In this document: positions 1 through 7,794 of the stretch, in pieces
How the letters are laid out: every line of letters begins with the position of its first letter
Position numbering within the stretch: the first letter of the stretch is position 1
Translations under genes and position numbers: made by a program
From: Sediminibacterium sp.
GTDB taxonomy: Bacteria; Bacteroidota; Bacteroidia; Chitinophagales; Chitinophagaceae
Assembly (NCBI GenBank): GCA_023263235.1
Contig: JALQXE010000105.1
Location: forward strand, 1-12,627
DNA length: 12,627 nucleotides
Reading direction: 5' to 3'
Notes under the pieces: generated by a model
Told to the model about the DNA's origin: nothing
Database searches by the model: none
The model's input: the letters and a program-made list of their open reading frames with translations, nothing else

Positions 1-118
<118 letters not shown>

Positions 119-143
119 TCAATGATTAATTACTTCATAAAAG

Positions 144-158
144 GCAATCATTGTGCCA
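144..158 (-). promoter_or_regulatory. Candidate sigma-54 (RpoN) promoter for dnaK
   Basis: On the minus strand this reads TGGCACAATGATTGC. It matches the sigma-54 -24/-12 consensus TGGCAC-N5-TTGC at all ten fixed positions, with the required spacing between GG and GC. Transcription would begin near 132, giving a leader of about 26 bases before the dnaK ATG at 106. I scanned the 107-240 region for the Bacteroidota sigma-A -7 box TAnnTTTG on this strand and found none. The sequence match is direct; sigma-54 use of dnaK in this organism is inference. Half of a 15-bp palindrome overlaps the -24 element. Confidence 0.55.
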
Positions 159-163
159 CAATG
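149..163. repeat. Perfect palindrome overlapping the dnaK -24 element
   Basis: CATTGTG-C-CACAATG has 7-bp arms around one base and covers the -24 half of the candidate sigma-54 promoter. It could be an operator that blocks polymerase binding. It is an alternative, or an addition, to the sigma-54 reading. The loop is too short for an RNA hairpin. Confidence 0.5.
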
Positions 164-210
164 TCCTAAGCCTAATTTTGGTGAAAAAATGGCATAATTG
201 TCAGTATTTA

Positions 211-225
211 GCCTTAGACTAAGGC
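211..225. repeat. Perfect palindrome upstream of the dnaK promoter
   Basis: GCCTTAG-A-CTAAGGC has 7-bp arms around one base. It lies about 55-65 bases upstream of the -24 element and is followed directly by a second, imperfect palindrome, GCCAAAATTGGC (224-235). The placement suits a dimeric regulator such as a sigma-54 enhancer-binding protein; that role is inferred. It is a poor terminator for the preceding gene because there is no loop and no T run. Confidence 0.4.
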
Positions 226-267
226 CAAAATTGGCATAACAACTTAAAAAATGAGTAGAAAAGGCAG

Positions 268-783
268 TTATATAGCTTCTATATCCCCCGACTGCGTAGA
301 CTTAAAAGTGTAATTCTTTTGACTGGTATAACTAAAGATAACAACAAAAAAGGTAGTCATAATTTTAGCAGGTGTGGCATACCAAACAAAATAGTCCACA
401 AATAACTTTAGGAATATGTAGTTTAAAATAATACAACCCAATACCACTAAGAAATACTTTAATAATTGTGCCGTTTTCTTTACCGAGGTTTCCTGAAATA
501 CAACGTATCTACTTAAATAAAAACCAATGGGAAATGTAACACAAAAGCTTACCATAAATGAGGCAATATGTGGACTAATCGTCAACCATCCAATATGTAT
601 AGGCGTTTTATGAAAAAGAAAATTATAAGCAAGATAAAAACCAAGGATATCTAACACCGTGTTTCCACCCCCACATGCTGCATAACGAAAGGTATGGATA
701 GGCATTATCTTCCTAAATAAAGGATATACCCAATCAATTAGGTCAAGGATTAATTTGCTAATAAAATCGTGTAGTTTCAGCAT
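268..783 (-). CDS. GtrA-family polytopic membrane protein
   Basis: This 171-residue protein has four predicted membrane segments, at about residues 33-56, 70-89, 107-129 and 132-151. TFRYAACGGGNTVLD at 31-45 opens the first segment, as in GtrA-like proteins (PF04138). The motif FYLSRYVVF (88-96) follows segment 2, and a related motif SYTSQKNYTF (151-160) follows segment 4, reflecting the two-fold repeat of the family. Characterised members are thought to help move polyprenyl-linked sugars across the inner membrane during cell-surface glycan assembly. The N-terminal 30 residues look amphipathic and precede the core. No glycosyltransferase partner is adjacent, so the substrate is unknown. The gene is divergent from argS, with 55 bases between the starts. 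The family call is firm; the biochemical role is not. Confidence 0.85.
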   Translation of the reverse strand: MLKLHDFISKLILDLIDWVYPLFRKIMPIHTFRYAACGGGNTVLDILGFYLAYNFLFHKTPIHIGWLTISPHIASFMVSFCVTFPIGFYLSRYVVFQETSVKKTAQLLKYFLVVLGCIILNYIFLKLFVDYFVWYATPAKIMTTFFVVIFSYTSQKNYTFKSTQSGDIEAI

Positions 784-791
784 GAATAGCT

Positions 792-822
792 CAAAGGTAA
801 TGTTAATTAATTACTTTTGCAA
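792..822 (-). promoter_or_regulatory. Candidate sigma-A promoter of the GtrA-family gene
   Basis: On the minus strand, TTG (820-822), a 20-base spacer and TACCTTTG (792-799) fit the Bacteroidota pattern TTG-N(17-23)-TAnnTTTG. The -7 box ends only 8 bases from the ATG at 783, so the transcript would be nearly leaderless. Confidence 0.4.
812..819 (+). promoter_or_regulatory. Candidate -7 box of the argS promoter
   Basis: TACTTTTG matches TAnnTTTG and ends 19 bases before the argS ATG, implying a leader of about a dozen bases. No convincing -33 TTG is visible at the right distance. The box abuts the -33 element of the divergent GtrA-family gene. Confidence 0.35.
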
Positions 823-838
823 TCGGTAACCCCTATTT

Positions 839-2608
839 ATGAATTTGATATATAATTTAAAGCAACAAACAGCCAATTGTATTCATCAATTATATGATGT
901 TCAAATACAAGCGGATCAAGTATTGGTGAATGCCACAAAACCAGAGTTTGAAGGGGATTATACTATTGTGCTATTTGCATTTGTAAAACAATTAGGAAAA
1001 AGCCCTGAATTATTGGGCAATGAATTAGGTGCTGCTATGTTAAATGCAATGCCTGGGGTGTTAACGCAGTTTAATATTGTAAAAGGTTTTTTAAACTTTA
1101 GCATTAGCAATACATATTGGTTTGAAACCATACAAAATGCAAGCGCCGATAATTTATTACCGAAAAATAATCAGCCACGTAAAATTATGGTGGAGTACTC
1201 CTCCCCTAATACCAACAAACCTTTACACCTTGGTCATTTAAGAAATAATTTTTTAGGTTGGAGTATTGCCGAAATTTTAAAATTACAAGGCAATGAGGTA
1301 GTAAAAACCTGTATTGTAAATGATAGGGGTATTCATATTTGTAAAAGTATGATTGCTTGGCAATTATATGCAAATGGTGCTACCCCTTCAGACACAAAAC
1401 AAAAGGGTGATCACTTTGTAGGCGACTATTATGTTAAATATAATAACGCCTATAAGGCACAGGTAGCCGAATTGGTTGCTGGCGGTATGACGCAGGAACA
1501 AGCCGAGAAGGAAGCGCCTATTCAAAAAGGAGCTCAAGAAATGTTGTTGAAGTGGGAACAAGGGGATGCTGCTACAATTGATTTATGGAAGCGAATGAAT
1601 AGCTGGGTGTATGAAGGATTTGATGCAACCTATAAAAAAATTGGTTCAGATTTTGTGAAAACATATTACGAGAGCAATACTTATTTACTAGGCAAGGAAT
1701 TGGTGGAGCAGGGATTAACAAAGAAAGTCTTTTATCAAAAAGAAGATAATTCAGTTTGGATTGATTTAACAGGTGATGGCTTAGATGAAAAAATTGTGCG
1801 TCGTAAGGATGGCACTTCGGTTTATATTACACAAGACATTGGACTTGCTGAAGTAAAACAAAAAGAATTTAATACAGATGCGAGTATTTATGTAGTGGGT
1901 GACGAACAAAACTATCACTTTAAAGTACTAAAATTAATTTGTCAAAAATTACAATTGCCGGCAGCTGATGGCATTTACCATTTAAGTTATGGTATGGTGG
2001 AACTCCCTACTGGCAAAATGAAAAGTCGTGAGGGTACTGTGGTTGATGCAGACGATTTAGTAGAAGAAATGATTAACATTTCAAAAGAAAAAACAGAATC
2101 CTTAGGCAAGGTTTCCGACTTCACTGAAGCTCAGTTAACTGAGCTTTATAATACCATTGGTTTAGGCGCCCTTAAATTTTTCTTGTTAAGAGTTGACCCT
2201 AAAAAGAAAATGATTTTTAATCCTGAAGAAAGTATTGATTTTCATGGTTTCACTGGTCCTTTTATTCAATACACACATGCACGTATTAAAAGCATTTTGA
2301 GAAAAACAGGAACCGATACTAAATTAACGCCTTCTGAATTATTACCATTGGAAAAAGCATTAGCAATAGAGCTTACCAACTTCCCGGCCGTTATTAATGA
2401 AGCAGCAGAAACCTTAGACCCTTCAAAAGTGGCTATTTATACATTTAACTTAGCTAAACTTTTTAATAGTTTTTATGCCGACCTATCTATTGCCAATGCA
2501 GCATCTGTAGAAAAGAAAAACTTAAGAATTAAATTAAGTATTTTAACAGCAGCTACATTACAAAAAGGAATGAGCGCTTTGGGCATACTTGTGCCTGAGC
2601 AAATGTAG
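839..2608 (+). CDS. argS: Arginyl-tRNA synthetase
   Basis: This class I aminoacyl-tRNA synthetase charges tRNA-Arg with arginine in the cytoplasm using ATP. At 589 residues it has the usual ArgS length. The N-terminal Add-1-type domain occupies about residues 1-105. The catalytic Rossmann core begins with VEYSSPNTNKPLHLGHLRNN (118-137), which contains the HIGH signature as HLGH at 130-133. The second ATP-binding signature reads KMKSR at 393-397, within PTGKMKSREGTVV, the usual ArgS variant of KMSKS. The C-terminal anticodon-binding helical domain starts near 450 and includes GPFIQYTHARIKSILR. The gene starts at the first ATG with no Shine-Dalgarno sequence and ends in TAG. It converges on trmH with a 34-base gap in which I see no terminator hairpin. 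The product is expected to be essential. Confidence 0.97.
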   Translation: MNLIYNLKQQTANCIHQLYDVQIQADQVLVNATKPEFEGDYTIVLFAFVKQLGKSPELLGNELGAAMLNAMPGVLTQFNIVKGFLNFSISNTYWFETIQNASADNLLPKNNQPRKIMVEYSSPNTNKPLHLGHLRNNFLGWSIAEILKLQGNEVVKTCIVNDRGIHICKSMIAWQLYANGATPSDTKQKGDHFVGDYYVKYNNAYKAQVAELVAGGMTQEQAEKEAPIQKGAQEMLLKWEQGDAATIDLWKRMNSWVYEGFDATYKKIGSDFVKTYYESNTYLLGKELVEQGLTKKVFYQKEDNSVWIDLTGDGLDEKIVRRKDGTSVYITQDIGLAEVKQKEFNTDASIYVVGDEQNYHFKVLKLICQKLQLPAADGIYHLSYGMVELPTGKMKSREGTVVDADDLVEEMINISKEKTESLGKVSDFTEAQLTELYNTIGLGALKFFLLRVDPKKKMIFNPEESIDFHGFTGPFIQYTHARIKSILRKTGTDTKLTPSELLPLEKALAIELTNFPAVINEAAETLDPSKVAIYTFNLAKLFNSFYADLSIANAASVEKKNLRIKLSILTAATLQKGMSALGILVPEQM

Positions 2609-2642
2609 TAATCGCCTCTAATACTATTTACAATTAAATTTT

Positions 2643-3269
2643 TTATTTCCTTTTGGGTTTGTATGGAACGTACGTTTCAGGCGTTAGCTCTTCCACACCC
2701 CATTGTGTTAAGAGTCCATCCATTTGTTCCTTAGGCAAACTTGCGTGATCGTAATGACCTGCCACCATTTTTTGACGCATGGCTTCATAAATACTTACTG
2801 CACATGCCACTGAAATATTTAAGCTTTGAATAATTCCCATTTGTGGTATAATAAAATTACCATCAGCAAGTGCTCTACATTCGTCCGTCACACCACTGTG
2901 TTCATTTCCAAATACCAATGCCACCGATTCGGTAAAATCAATATCATATAATTGAACCGCATCACTGGATAAATGTGTGGTCAATATTTTAGAAAAGTTT
3001 TTACGTACTGCTTTTATGCATTCCTCCAAATTGTCAAATTCATGAATGGTTAACCATTTTAAAGCACTACTGCTACTTTTATAGCCAAACTTTTTATGTC
3101 TAGGAATTTTAGTTGTTAAAATATATACATCCTGTATACCCACCGCATCACATGTTCTTAGCACTGCCGATATATTATGAGGGTCTTGGACATTTTCCAT
3201 CACCACGGTCAAATTTGCTTGACGCTTACTTAATACTTTTATTAGTTTATCGGTACGTTCTGGTGTCAT
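2643..3269 (-). CDS. trmH: tRNA (guanosine-18-2'-O)-methyltransferase, TrmH
   Basis: This 208-residue SpoU/TrmH-family (SPOUT) protein transfers a methyl group from S-adenosylmethionine to a ribose 2'-OH. The three family motifs are present: NISAVLRTCDAVG (32-44) with catalytic Arg38; LVFGNEHSGVT (118-128); and IIPQMGIIQSLNISVA (140-155), which forms the knotted cofactor site. The opening, MTPERTDKLIKVLSKRQANL, closely parallels E. coli TrmH, as does the length of the N-terminal arm. This favours the Gm18 tRNA enzyme over RlmB, which has an extra N-terminal domain, and over TrmL. The ATG lies 5 bases past the stop of the upstream epimerase gene, so the two are almost certainly co-transcribed. 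The C-terminus is lysine/arginine-rich (PYKPKRK), consistent with RNA binding. Confidence 0.92.
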   Translation of the reverse strand: MTPERTDKLIKVLSKRQANLTVVMENVQDPHNISAVLRTCDAVGIQDVYILTTKIPRHKKFGYKSSSSALKWLTIHEFDNLEECIKAVRKNFSKILTTHLSSDAVQLYDIDFTESVALVFGNEHSGVTDECRALADGNFIIPQMGIIQSLNISVACAVSIYEAMRQKMVAGHYDHASLPKEQMDGLLTQWGVEELTPETYVPYKPKRK

Positions 3270-3274
3270 ACATT

Positions 3275-4339
3275 TTATTTGGCAAATGGGCTTCTATATT
3301 GTACCCCTAGTCCATAATGTCTTAAAGGTTCAATCTTGCCATTTTCATTTTCAAAACTATAATTTAACCCAACTCCATTTAGTTCGGTCATTAATAAAGG
3401 GCCATCCATATCCACATAATCCAATTGAGGCAAAAATTGAGCAATGGCAGCCGAACCTATAACAGATTCATTCATACTACCCATCATCACTTGTAAACCT
3501 AATGTGCGCGCTTCTTTTATCATTCGCAAAGCCGGTGTTAATCCACTACATTTGGTAAGTTTAATATTGATGCCATCAAAATAATTAGCACATACCGCAA
3601 CATCTTTTTCTAATACACAACTCTCGTCTGCAAATAATGGAAGTGATTTTTGATTTTTTAATTGTTCCATTCCATCCCAATTGTCTTTTGCCAAAGGTTG
3701 TTCGACTAATTCAACTCCCAAAGCTTTTAAAGCAGGAATTTTTTGCAAAGCTTCCTCTGTGGTCCAACCAGCATTGGCATCCACTCTAATTGGCACTTGT
3801 GTATGTTCACGTAAAGCAGTGATCATTTCAATGTCATATTCCGTTCCCACTTTTACTTTATAAATGGGCCAAGGATGCGCCTCCATTTTTTGGACCATTT
3901 TTTCAATAGAGTCAATACCTAATGTATAATCACAAATAGGTGGCGTATTAAGAATTTCATTTCCCGTTATGTTCCATTCAGTTCCCCATAATTTATGCAA
4001 GGGTTCTTTTTTCATCTGTCCCCATAAATCCCAACCTGCCATATCCAATGCGCAAACTAAAAATGGATCATTAGGAAATAAATGATGTAAAAAATGCCAA
4101 AAACGTTCAGGATCAGTGAGTGCAAATTTCTCAATGAGCTTTCTATTTTTTTCCAACTGCTCCATCATGCCCTCCACCGTTACATTATAATATACAATGG
4201 CAGGTGCTTCTCCAAATCCTTCCCAATGGCCCAAAGACAAACGCAACATTAAACTGTGTTGATGCGTTTTTGTCCTACCATTGGAGATGGTAAATGGATA
4301 TTCGAATGGTAAAGATTGTTCCCAAAAAGATAATTCCAC
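3275..4339 (-). CDS. Dipeptide epimerase (L-Ala-D/L-Glu epimerase type), enolase superfamily
   Basis: This 354-residue protein belongs to the muconate-lactonising subgroup of the enolase superfamily. The catalytic lysines are in KVKVG (K161, K163) and NIKLT (K260). Metal ligands are D187 in RVDANAGW, E213 in VEQP and D238 in ADES. A DxD element (D310, D312) near the end of the barrel matches the one that contacts the dipeptide amino group in Ala-Glu epimerases. The enzyme would invert an alpha-carbon in dipeptides such as L-Ala-D-Glu from peptidoglycan turnover; specificity differs within the family, and hydrophobic Ala-X dipeptides are possible. The start codon is GTG (4339-4337): an in-frame TAA lies five codons upstream, and the next Met is residue 31, inside the conserved capping domain. 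It sits between malQ and trmH on the same strand. No murein peptidase or peptide transporter is adjacent. Confidence 0.88.
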   Translation of the reverse strand: MELSFWEQSLPFEYPFTISNGRTKTHQHSLMLRLSLGHWEGFGEAPAIVYYNVTVEGMMEQLEKNRKLIEKFALTDPERFWHFLHHLFPNDPFLVCALDMAGWDLWGQMKKEPLHKLWGTEWNITGNEILNTPPICDYTLGIDSIEKMVQKMEAHPWPIYKVKVGTEYDIEMITALREHTQVPIRVDANAGWTTEEALQKIPALKALGVELVEQPLAKDNWDGMEQLKNQKSLPLFADESCVLEKDVAVCANYFDGINIKLTKCSGLTPALRMIKEARTLGLQVMMGSMNESVIGSAAIAQFLPQLDYVDMDGPLLMTELNGVGLNYSFENENGKIEPLRHYGLGVQYRSPFAK

Positions 4340-4382
4340 GAAATTGGATTTTTACGAAGATACTAAACAGGCACTAATTAAA

Positions 4383-7142
4383 TTAACGTCCACTTGCTTT
4401 AATAGCATCCTTCCATTCTGTATTAAATGAATTAGCTTCAATTAAATCCTCTAAACTTAAATGCATTCTGTATCTCCAGTAATGTTTTGGATTTGCCGGC
4501 ACATTAATCCTTTCGTCATTAGGATTACTTCGACGTATATTTTCATCCACGCCTAAAAAATCCTGTAATTGGAAAATAGCCCACATGGCTGGGGAATATA
4601 AATGCTGCAATAAGATGGCTTTGTTTATCCAAGGCTCACAGTGTATTGGCGCTTCACCCCATTGACCAATTTCTTGATTGTAAAATTGCTGGGTTTTTTC
4701 ACGATCTTCTTCCCACCAACCACGAATGGTACTCATGTCATGAGAGGATGGAGTAACCACACTTAAATACGGTGCATCGTTAGGATGGAAAAAAGTTTTA
4801 TCTGAAGCTTTTGGCATTCTTTGTACTTCCAAACTTAGCATGCCTAATTGATACATTACATTAGGTACACAAGAAGGCACCAAACCTAAGTCTTCGCCAC
4901 AAATAAGCATATTCGTGGAAAGCTTTAACATAGGTAATTTTTGCATGGCTTCTTTTTCCCAAGCCGTATCCTGACGCTTAAAGAAATAATCAAGATACAA
5001 ATCCTTTAATGCATGTTGCGTTTTATGATCCAATTGTTGGAAGGAACTTGTTCCCTCTATGTTAAATCTAAAATGATAATGATGTGGTTTTTCTGCATCA
5101 AATAAAATCACATTGCTTATTAATTTGTACAAGCCATGTTTAATTTTGTCATGCCATTCATCCTTTGGTTGTATACAAAAATGAGCTTCTACCTGTCTTT
5201 GTGTTTTGAAAGCAGGAAGTAACTCATAGTGACCATCTCCAATATGTTTTAAATATTCTTTTTTTATTAGCTCATTATCATATCCAAAAATTTGAAATAA
5301 ATTAGTTTCATTAATAAATGGATGTGTAAGACGATAATGATCCAAATGAATTCCTTTTGCATTTAATTCATTAATTGAAACAGGAATGGCTGGAACAAAA
5401 TGCCCCATGATACCTTCCACTGCATGCATTGGAATACTCCAAATTCTAAAGAATCCTAAAATATGATCGATTCTAAAGGCGTCAAAGTAAAATTTCATTT
5501 GATCAAACCTTGATTTCCACCAAGCAAACCCATCGCTTGCCATAGCTTCCCAATTATAAGTAGGGAACCCCCAGTTTTGTCCACTAACTGCAAAATCATC
5601 TGGAGGTGCTCCGGCTTGCATGTCCATATGAAATAATGGCTTGTTTTCCCAAGCATCCGCACCAAAACGATAAACACCAATAGGAATATCTCCTTTTAGT
5701 ATTACACTATGCTTATGTGCATATTCAGTTGCATCTACTAATTGCAAGTGTAAATGAAATTGAACATAATAAAAGAACGCAATATCCTCGTATGATTTAG
5801 ATGTAGGATCTACTAATTTTAAAATTGCTTTTTCATTATACTGAGCATGGGTTGGCCAATGATTAAAATCTACAGTGCCATGCAAGTCTCTTAAGTATGA
5901 AAATGCACTATAAGAAACCAGCCAATTTTTATTATGCGCAAAGAACTCAGCAAATGCTTTTGAACCTAAATCCGTTTTCCCATTTTTCGAATACAATAAT
6001 CTTAACACTTCCCACTTTAATTTCATTACTGCTTCGTAATCAACTTCCGTTAGATTATTTAATTCTGAAATGGTTTTTGCATATGGTTTTAATAAAGCTT
6101 GTTGTTCCTTTTTAACCACATCCTGCAAACGAATAAACATAGGATGTAATGCAAATGCCGAAATAGCAGCATAGGGATAAGAGTCCATCCAGGTATGGGT
6201 AGCCGTAGTATCGTTAACTGGCAATATTTGTACGAGTTTTAAACCCACTTTATTGGCCCAGTCTACCAATAATTTTATATCGGCAAACTCCCCAACGCCA
6301 GCACTATTATTAGACTTAAGTGAGAATACAGGTATCGCAACCCCTGCCCCTTTCCAATGGGCTGTTTTTAACTGCACAAAACCATCATTTACTACAACCA
6401 GTTTGTCTTTTCCCACTGGCTCATACAATACCCTGTTCTCCCCCTCTTCAAAATTTAAGAAAGTATTGGTTTTGGCATCTGCTACACCATATTTATAAAC
6501 AAATGGAAAATTACTTTTTGCAGTATCTAAACTTATTTCATAATAATCAGCATCGGCCACCTTGGTTAACATTAATGCTTTTTTTGCATCCCAAGCACCT
6601 AATATTTTTGACTCACCAATAATACAAATGGTTTGATTCGGTTCAAGTATTGGCGCTTTTACCCTAAATACATGTGTAGCAAATTTATCAATGGCGAGGA
6701 TCTTTTGTGATGTGGGTTGTTTTAATAAAACATTTACAAAAGGAGAAGTATAAAACGTATTCTCTTTATAACCGTTGAAGTTCCAACTATCAATTATCAC
6801 AAGCTCGGAACTTTGCTGTGCATTTAAATCAATAACTTTATCATTACCTGCTTCAAAGGATTTTGTACCATCGGCATTTTGTATGAAATAATGATAAACA
6901 ATTTTATGATTTACAAGGGAAGCATCCATTTCCAAGTGAAGCACCCAATAATCATTATTTAGGTATACAAGGGGTACCGCATTTTCAATTTTATTTTCCC
7001 CTAATTGTGCATGATTTCCATAAATATAAATACCCTGTCCAAAATGGGTTTTATACTTCAAATGAAAACTAACTTTTATAAGTTTTGTATTCAATGAGTC
7101 TACCTTTTTTACAAGCTTTTCGGTCGTTTTCACAGTTTTCAT
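4383..7142 (-). CDS. malQ: 4-alpha-glucanotransferase with two N-terminal CBM20 domains (DPE2-like)
   Basis: This is a 919-residue GH77 enzyme that moves alpha-1,4-glucan segments between maltodextrins, glycogen or maltose and releases glucose. Two starch-binding CBM20 domains come first, at about 22-117 and 155-250; the second has the typical IIGESKILGAWD. The GH77 barrel runs from about 266 (GAGVAIPVFSLKSNNSAGVG) to 905. The nucleophile is D559 in FRIDH, the acid/base E750 in CGEDLG, and the third carboxylate D802 in SSHDMST. D559 and E750 are 191 residues apart, against about 48 in simple amylomaltases, so roughly 140 residues are inserted. Insert and tandem CBM20 together are the hallmark of plant cytosolic DPE2. 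There is no signal peptide, so it acts in the cytoplasm. It may lead an operon with the epimerase (43 bases downstream) and trmH. Confidence 0.95.
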   Translation of the reverse strand: MKTVKTTEKLVKKVDSLNTKLIKVSFHLKYKTHFGQGIYIYGNHAQLGENKIENAVPLVYLNNDYWVLHLEMDASLVNHKIVYHYFIQNADGTKSFEAGNDKVIDLNAQQSSELVIIDSWNFNGYKENTFYTSPFVNVLLKQPTSQKILAIDKFATHVFRVKAPILEPNQTICIIGESKILGAWDAKKALMLTKVADADYYEISLDTAKSNFPFVYKYGVADAKTNTFLNFEEGENRVLYEPVGKDKLVVVNDGFVQLKTAHWKGAGVAIPVFSLKSNNSAGVGEFADIKLLVDWANKVGLKLVQILPVNDTTATHTWMDSYPYAAISAFALHPMFIRLQDVVKKEQQALLKPYAKTISELNNLTEVDYEAVMKLKWEVLRLLYSKNGKTDLGSKAFAEFFAHNKNWLVSYSAFSYLRDLHGTVDFNHWPTHAQYNEKAILKLVDPTSKSYEDIAFFYYVQFHLHLQLVDATEYAHKHSVILKGDIPIGVYRFGADAWENKPLFHMDMQAGAPPDDFAVSGQNWGFPTYNWEAMASDGFAWWKSRFDQMKFYFDAFRIDHILGFFRIWSIPMHAVEGIMGHFVPAIPVSINELNAKGIHLDHYRLTHPFINETNLFQIFGYDNELIKKEYLKHIGDGHYELLPAFKTQRQVEAHFCIQPKDEWHDKIKHGLYKLISNVILFDAEKPHHYHFRFNIEGTSSFQQLDHKTQHALKDLYLDYFFKRQDTAWEKEAMQKLPMLKLSTNMLICGEDLGLVPSCVPNVMYQLGMLSLEVQRMPKASDKTFFHPNDAPYLSVVTPSSHDMSTIRGWWEEDREKTQQFYNQEIGQWGEAPIHCEPWINKAILLQHLYSPAMWAIFQLQDFLGVDENIRRSNPNDERINVPANPKHYWRYRMHLSLEDLIEANSFNTEWKDAIKASGR

Positions 7143-7177
7143 ATCTAGTTCCCTATTAACTAAAGCAATCGTATAAA

Positions 7178-7194
7178 TTTAACAAGCCGTTAAA
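7178..7194. repeat. Small palindrome upstream of malQ
   Basis: TTTAAC-AAGCC-GTTAAA has 6-bp arms and lies 36-52 bases before the malQ ATG. The position would suit an operator for a sugar-responsive regulator, but no regulator gene is visible. In AT-rich DNA such short arms can arise by chance. Confidence 0.25.
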
Positions 7195-7237
7195 GATAAA
7201 AAATAGTGTGTAAATAAAACACATTAATTTTTTCAAG

Positions 7238-7267
7238 TTTGAAAATAGTGGAAAATGTTTATATTTA
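7238..7267 (+). promoter_or_regulatory. Candidate sigma-A promoter of rnhA
   Basis: TTTG (7238-7241), an 18-base spacer and TATATTTA (7260-7267) match the Bacteroidota promoter pattern except for the last -7 base. The predicted leader is about 30 bases. The -33 element lies within a palindrome with 7-bp arms (TTTTCAA-GT-TTGAAAA, 7230-7245). The rest of the 162-base malQ-rnhA gap shows no clear malQ promoter. Confidence 0.4.
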
Positions 7268-7304
7268 CGTATAATACTAATAATCAGTCATTTACATTAA
7301 AATT

Positions 7305-7769
7305 ATGGATAAAATAGTCATTTATACCGATGGTTCTTCTAGAGGTAATCCTGGTCCTGGTGGCTATGGCGCCATATTAATGTGGGGTGAAAAAGTAAAA
7401 GAGTTATCGGGCGCCTTTAGGAAAACAACCAATAACCGCATGGAATTATTGGCTGTAATTCAGGCATTAATGGCATTAAAAACAAAGGAATTGCCGGTAC
7501 ATATATATACAGATAGTAAATATGTAGTGGAATCCGTTGAGAAAAAATGGTTGGACAATTGGATGAGAACCAACTTTAAAGGAGGCAAAAAAAATAAGGA
7601 TTTATGGACAGCATACCACACTCTTTCAAAACCATTTAAGGTTAAATTTCATTGGGTTAAGGGACATGCAGATAATCCTTACAACAACAGATGCGACCAA
7701 TTAGCCACCGAAGCAGCAGACAATGGCCCTTGGAAAATAGATTTCGAATTTGAGAAAATTACTGAATAA
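7305..7769 (+). CDS. rnhA: Ribonuclease HI
   Basis: This cytoplasmic endonuclease cuts the RNA strand of RNA-DNA hybrids, removing R-loops and replication primers. It has 154 residues, close to the 155 of E. coli RNase HI. All active-site residues can be placed: D9 in YTDGSSRGNPGPGGYG, E47 in NRMELLA, D70 in YTDSKYV, H121 in WVKGHADN and D131 in NRCDQLA. The basic handle region, around KKWLDNWMRTNFKGGKKNKDLW (80-101), is present, which marks a bacterial type with its own hybrid-binding protrusion. The first ATG gives the conserved N-terminus. The gene diverges from malQ and converges on the DUF6580 gene, 25 bases away. No key residue is missing. Confidence 0.97.
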   Translation: MDKIVIYTDGSSRGNPGPGGYGAILMWGEKVKELSGAFRKTTNNRMELLAVIQALMALKTKELPVHIYTDSKYVVESVEKKWLDNWMRTNFKGGKKNKDLWTAYHTLSKPFKVKFHWVKGHADNPYNNRCDQLATEAADNGPWKIDFEFEKITE

Positions 7770-7794
7770 CAATTAAAAATAGCAATACCGATTT

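Noticed and set aside
2609..2642. Terminator between convergent argS and trmH
   Set aside because: The stretch is AT-rich with no stem of useful length.
6320..6622. 100-codon plus-strand open frame inside malQ
   Set aside because: It is opposite a well-supported GH77 gene, low in complexity and unlike any family I recognise.
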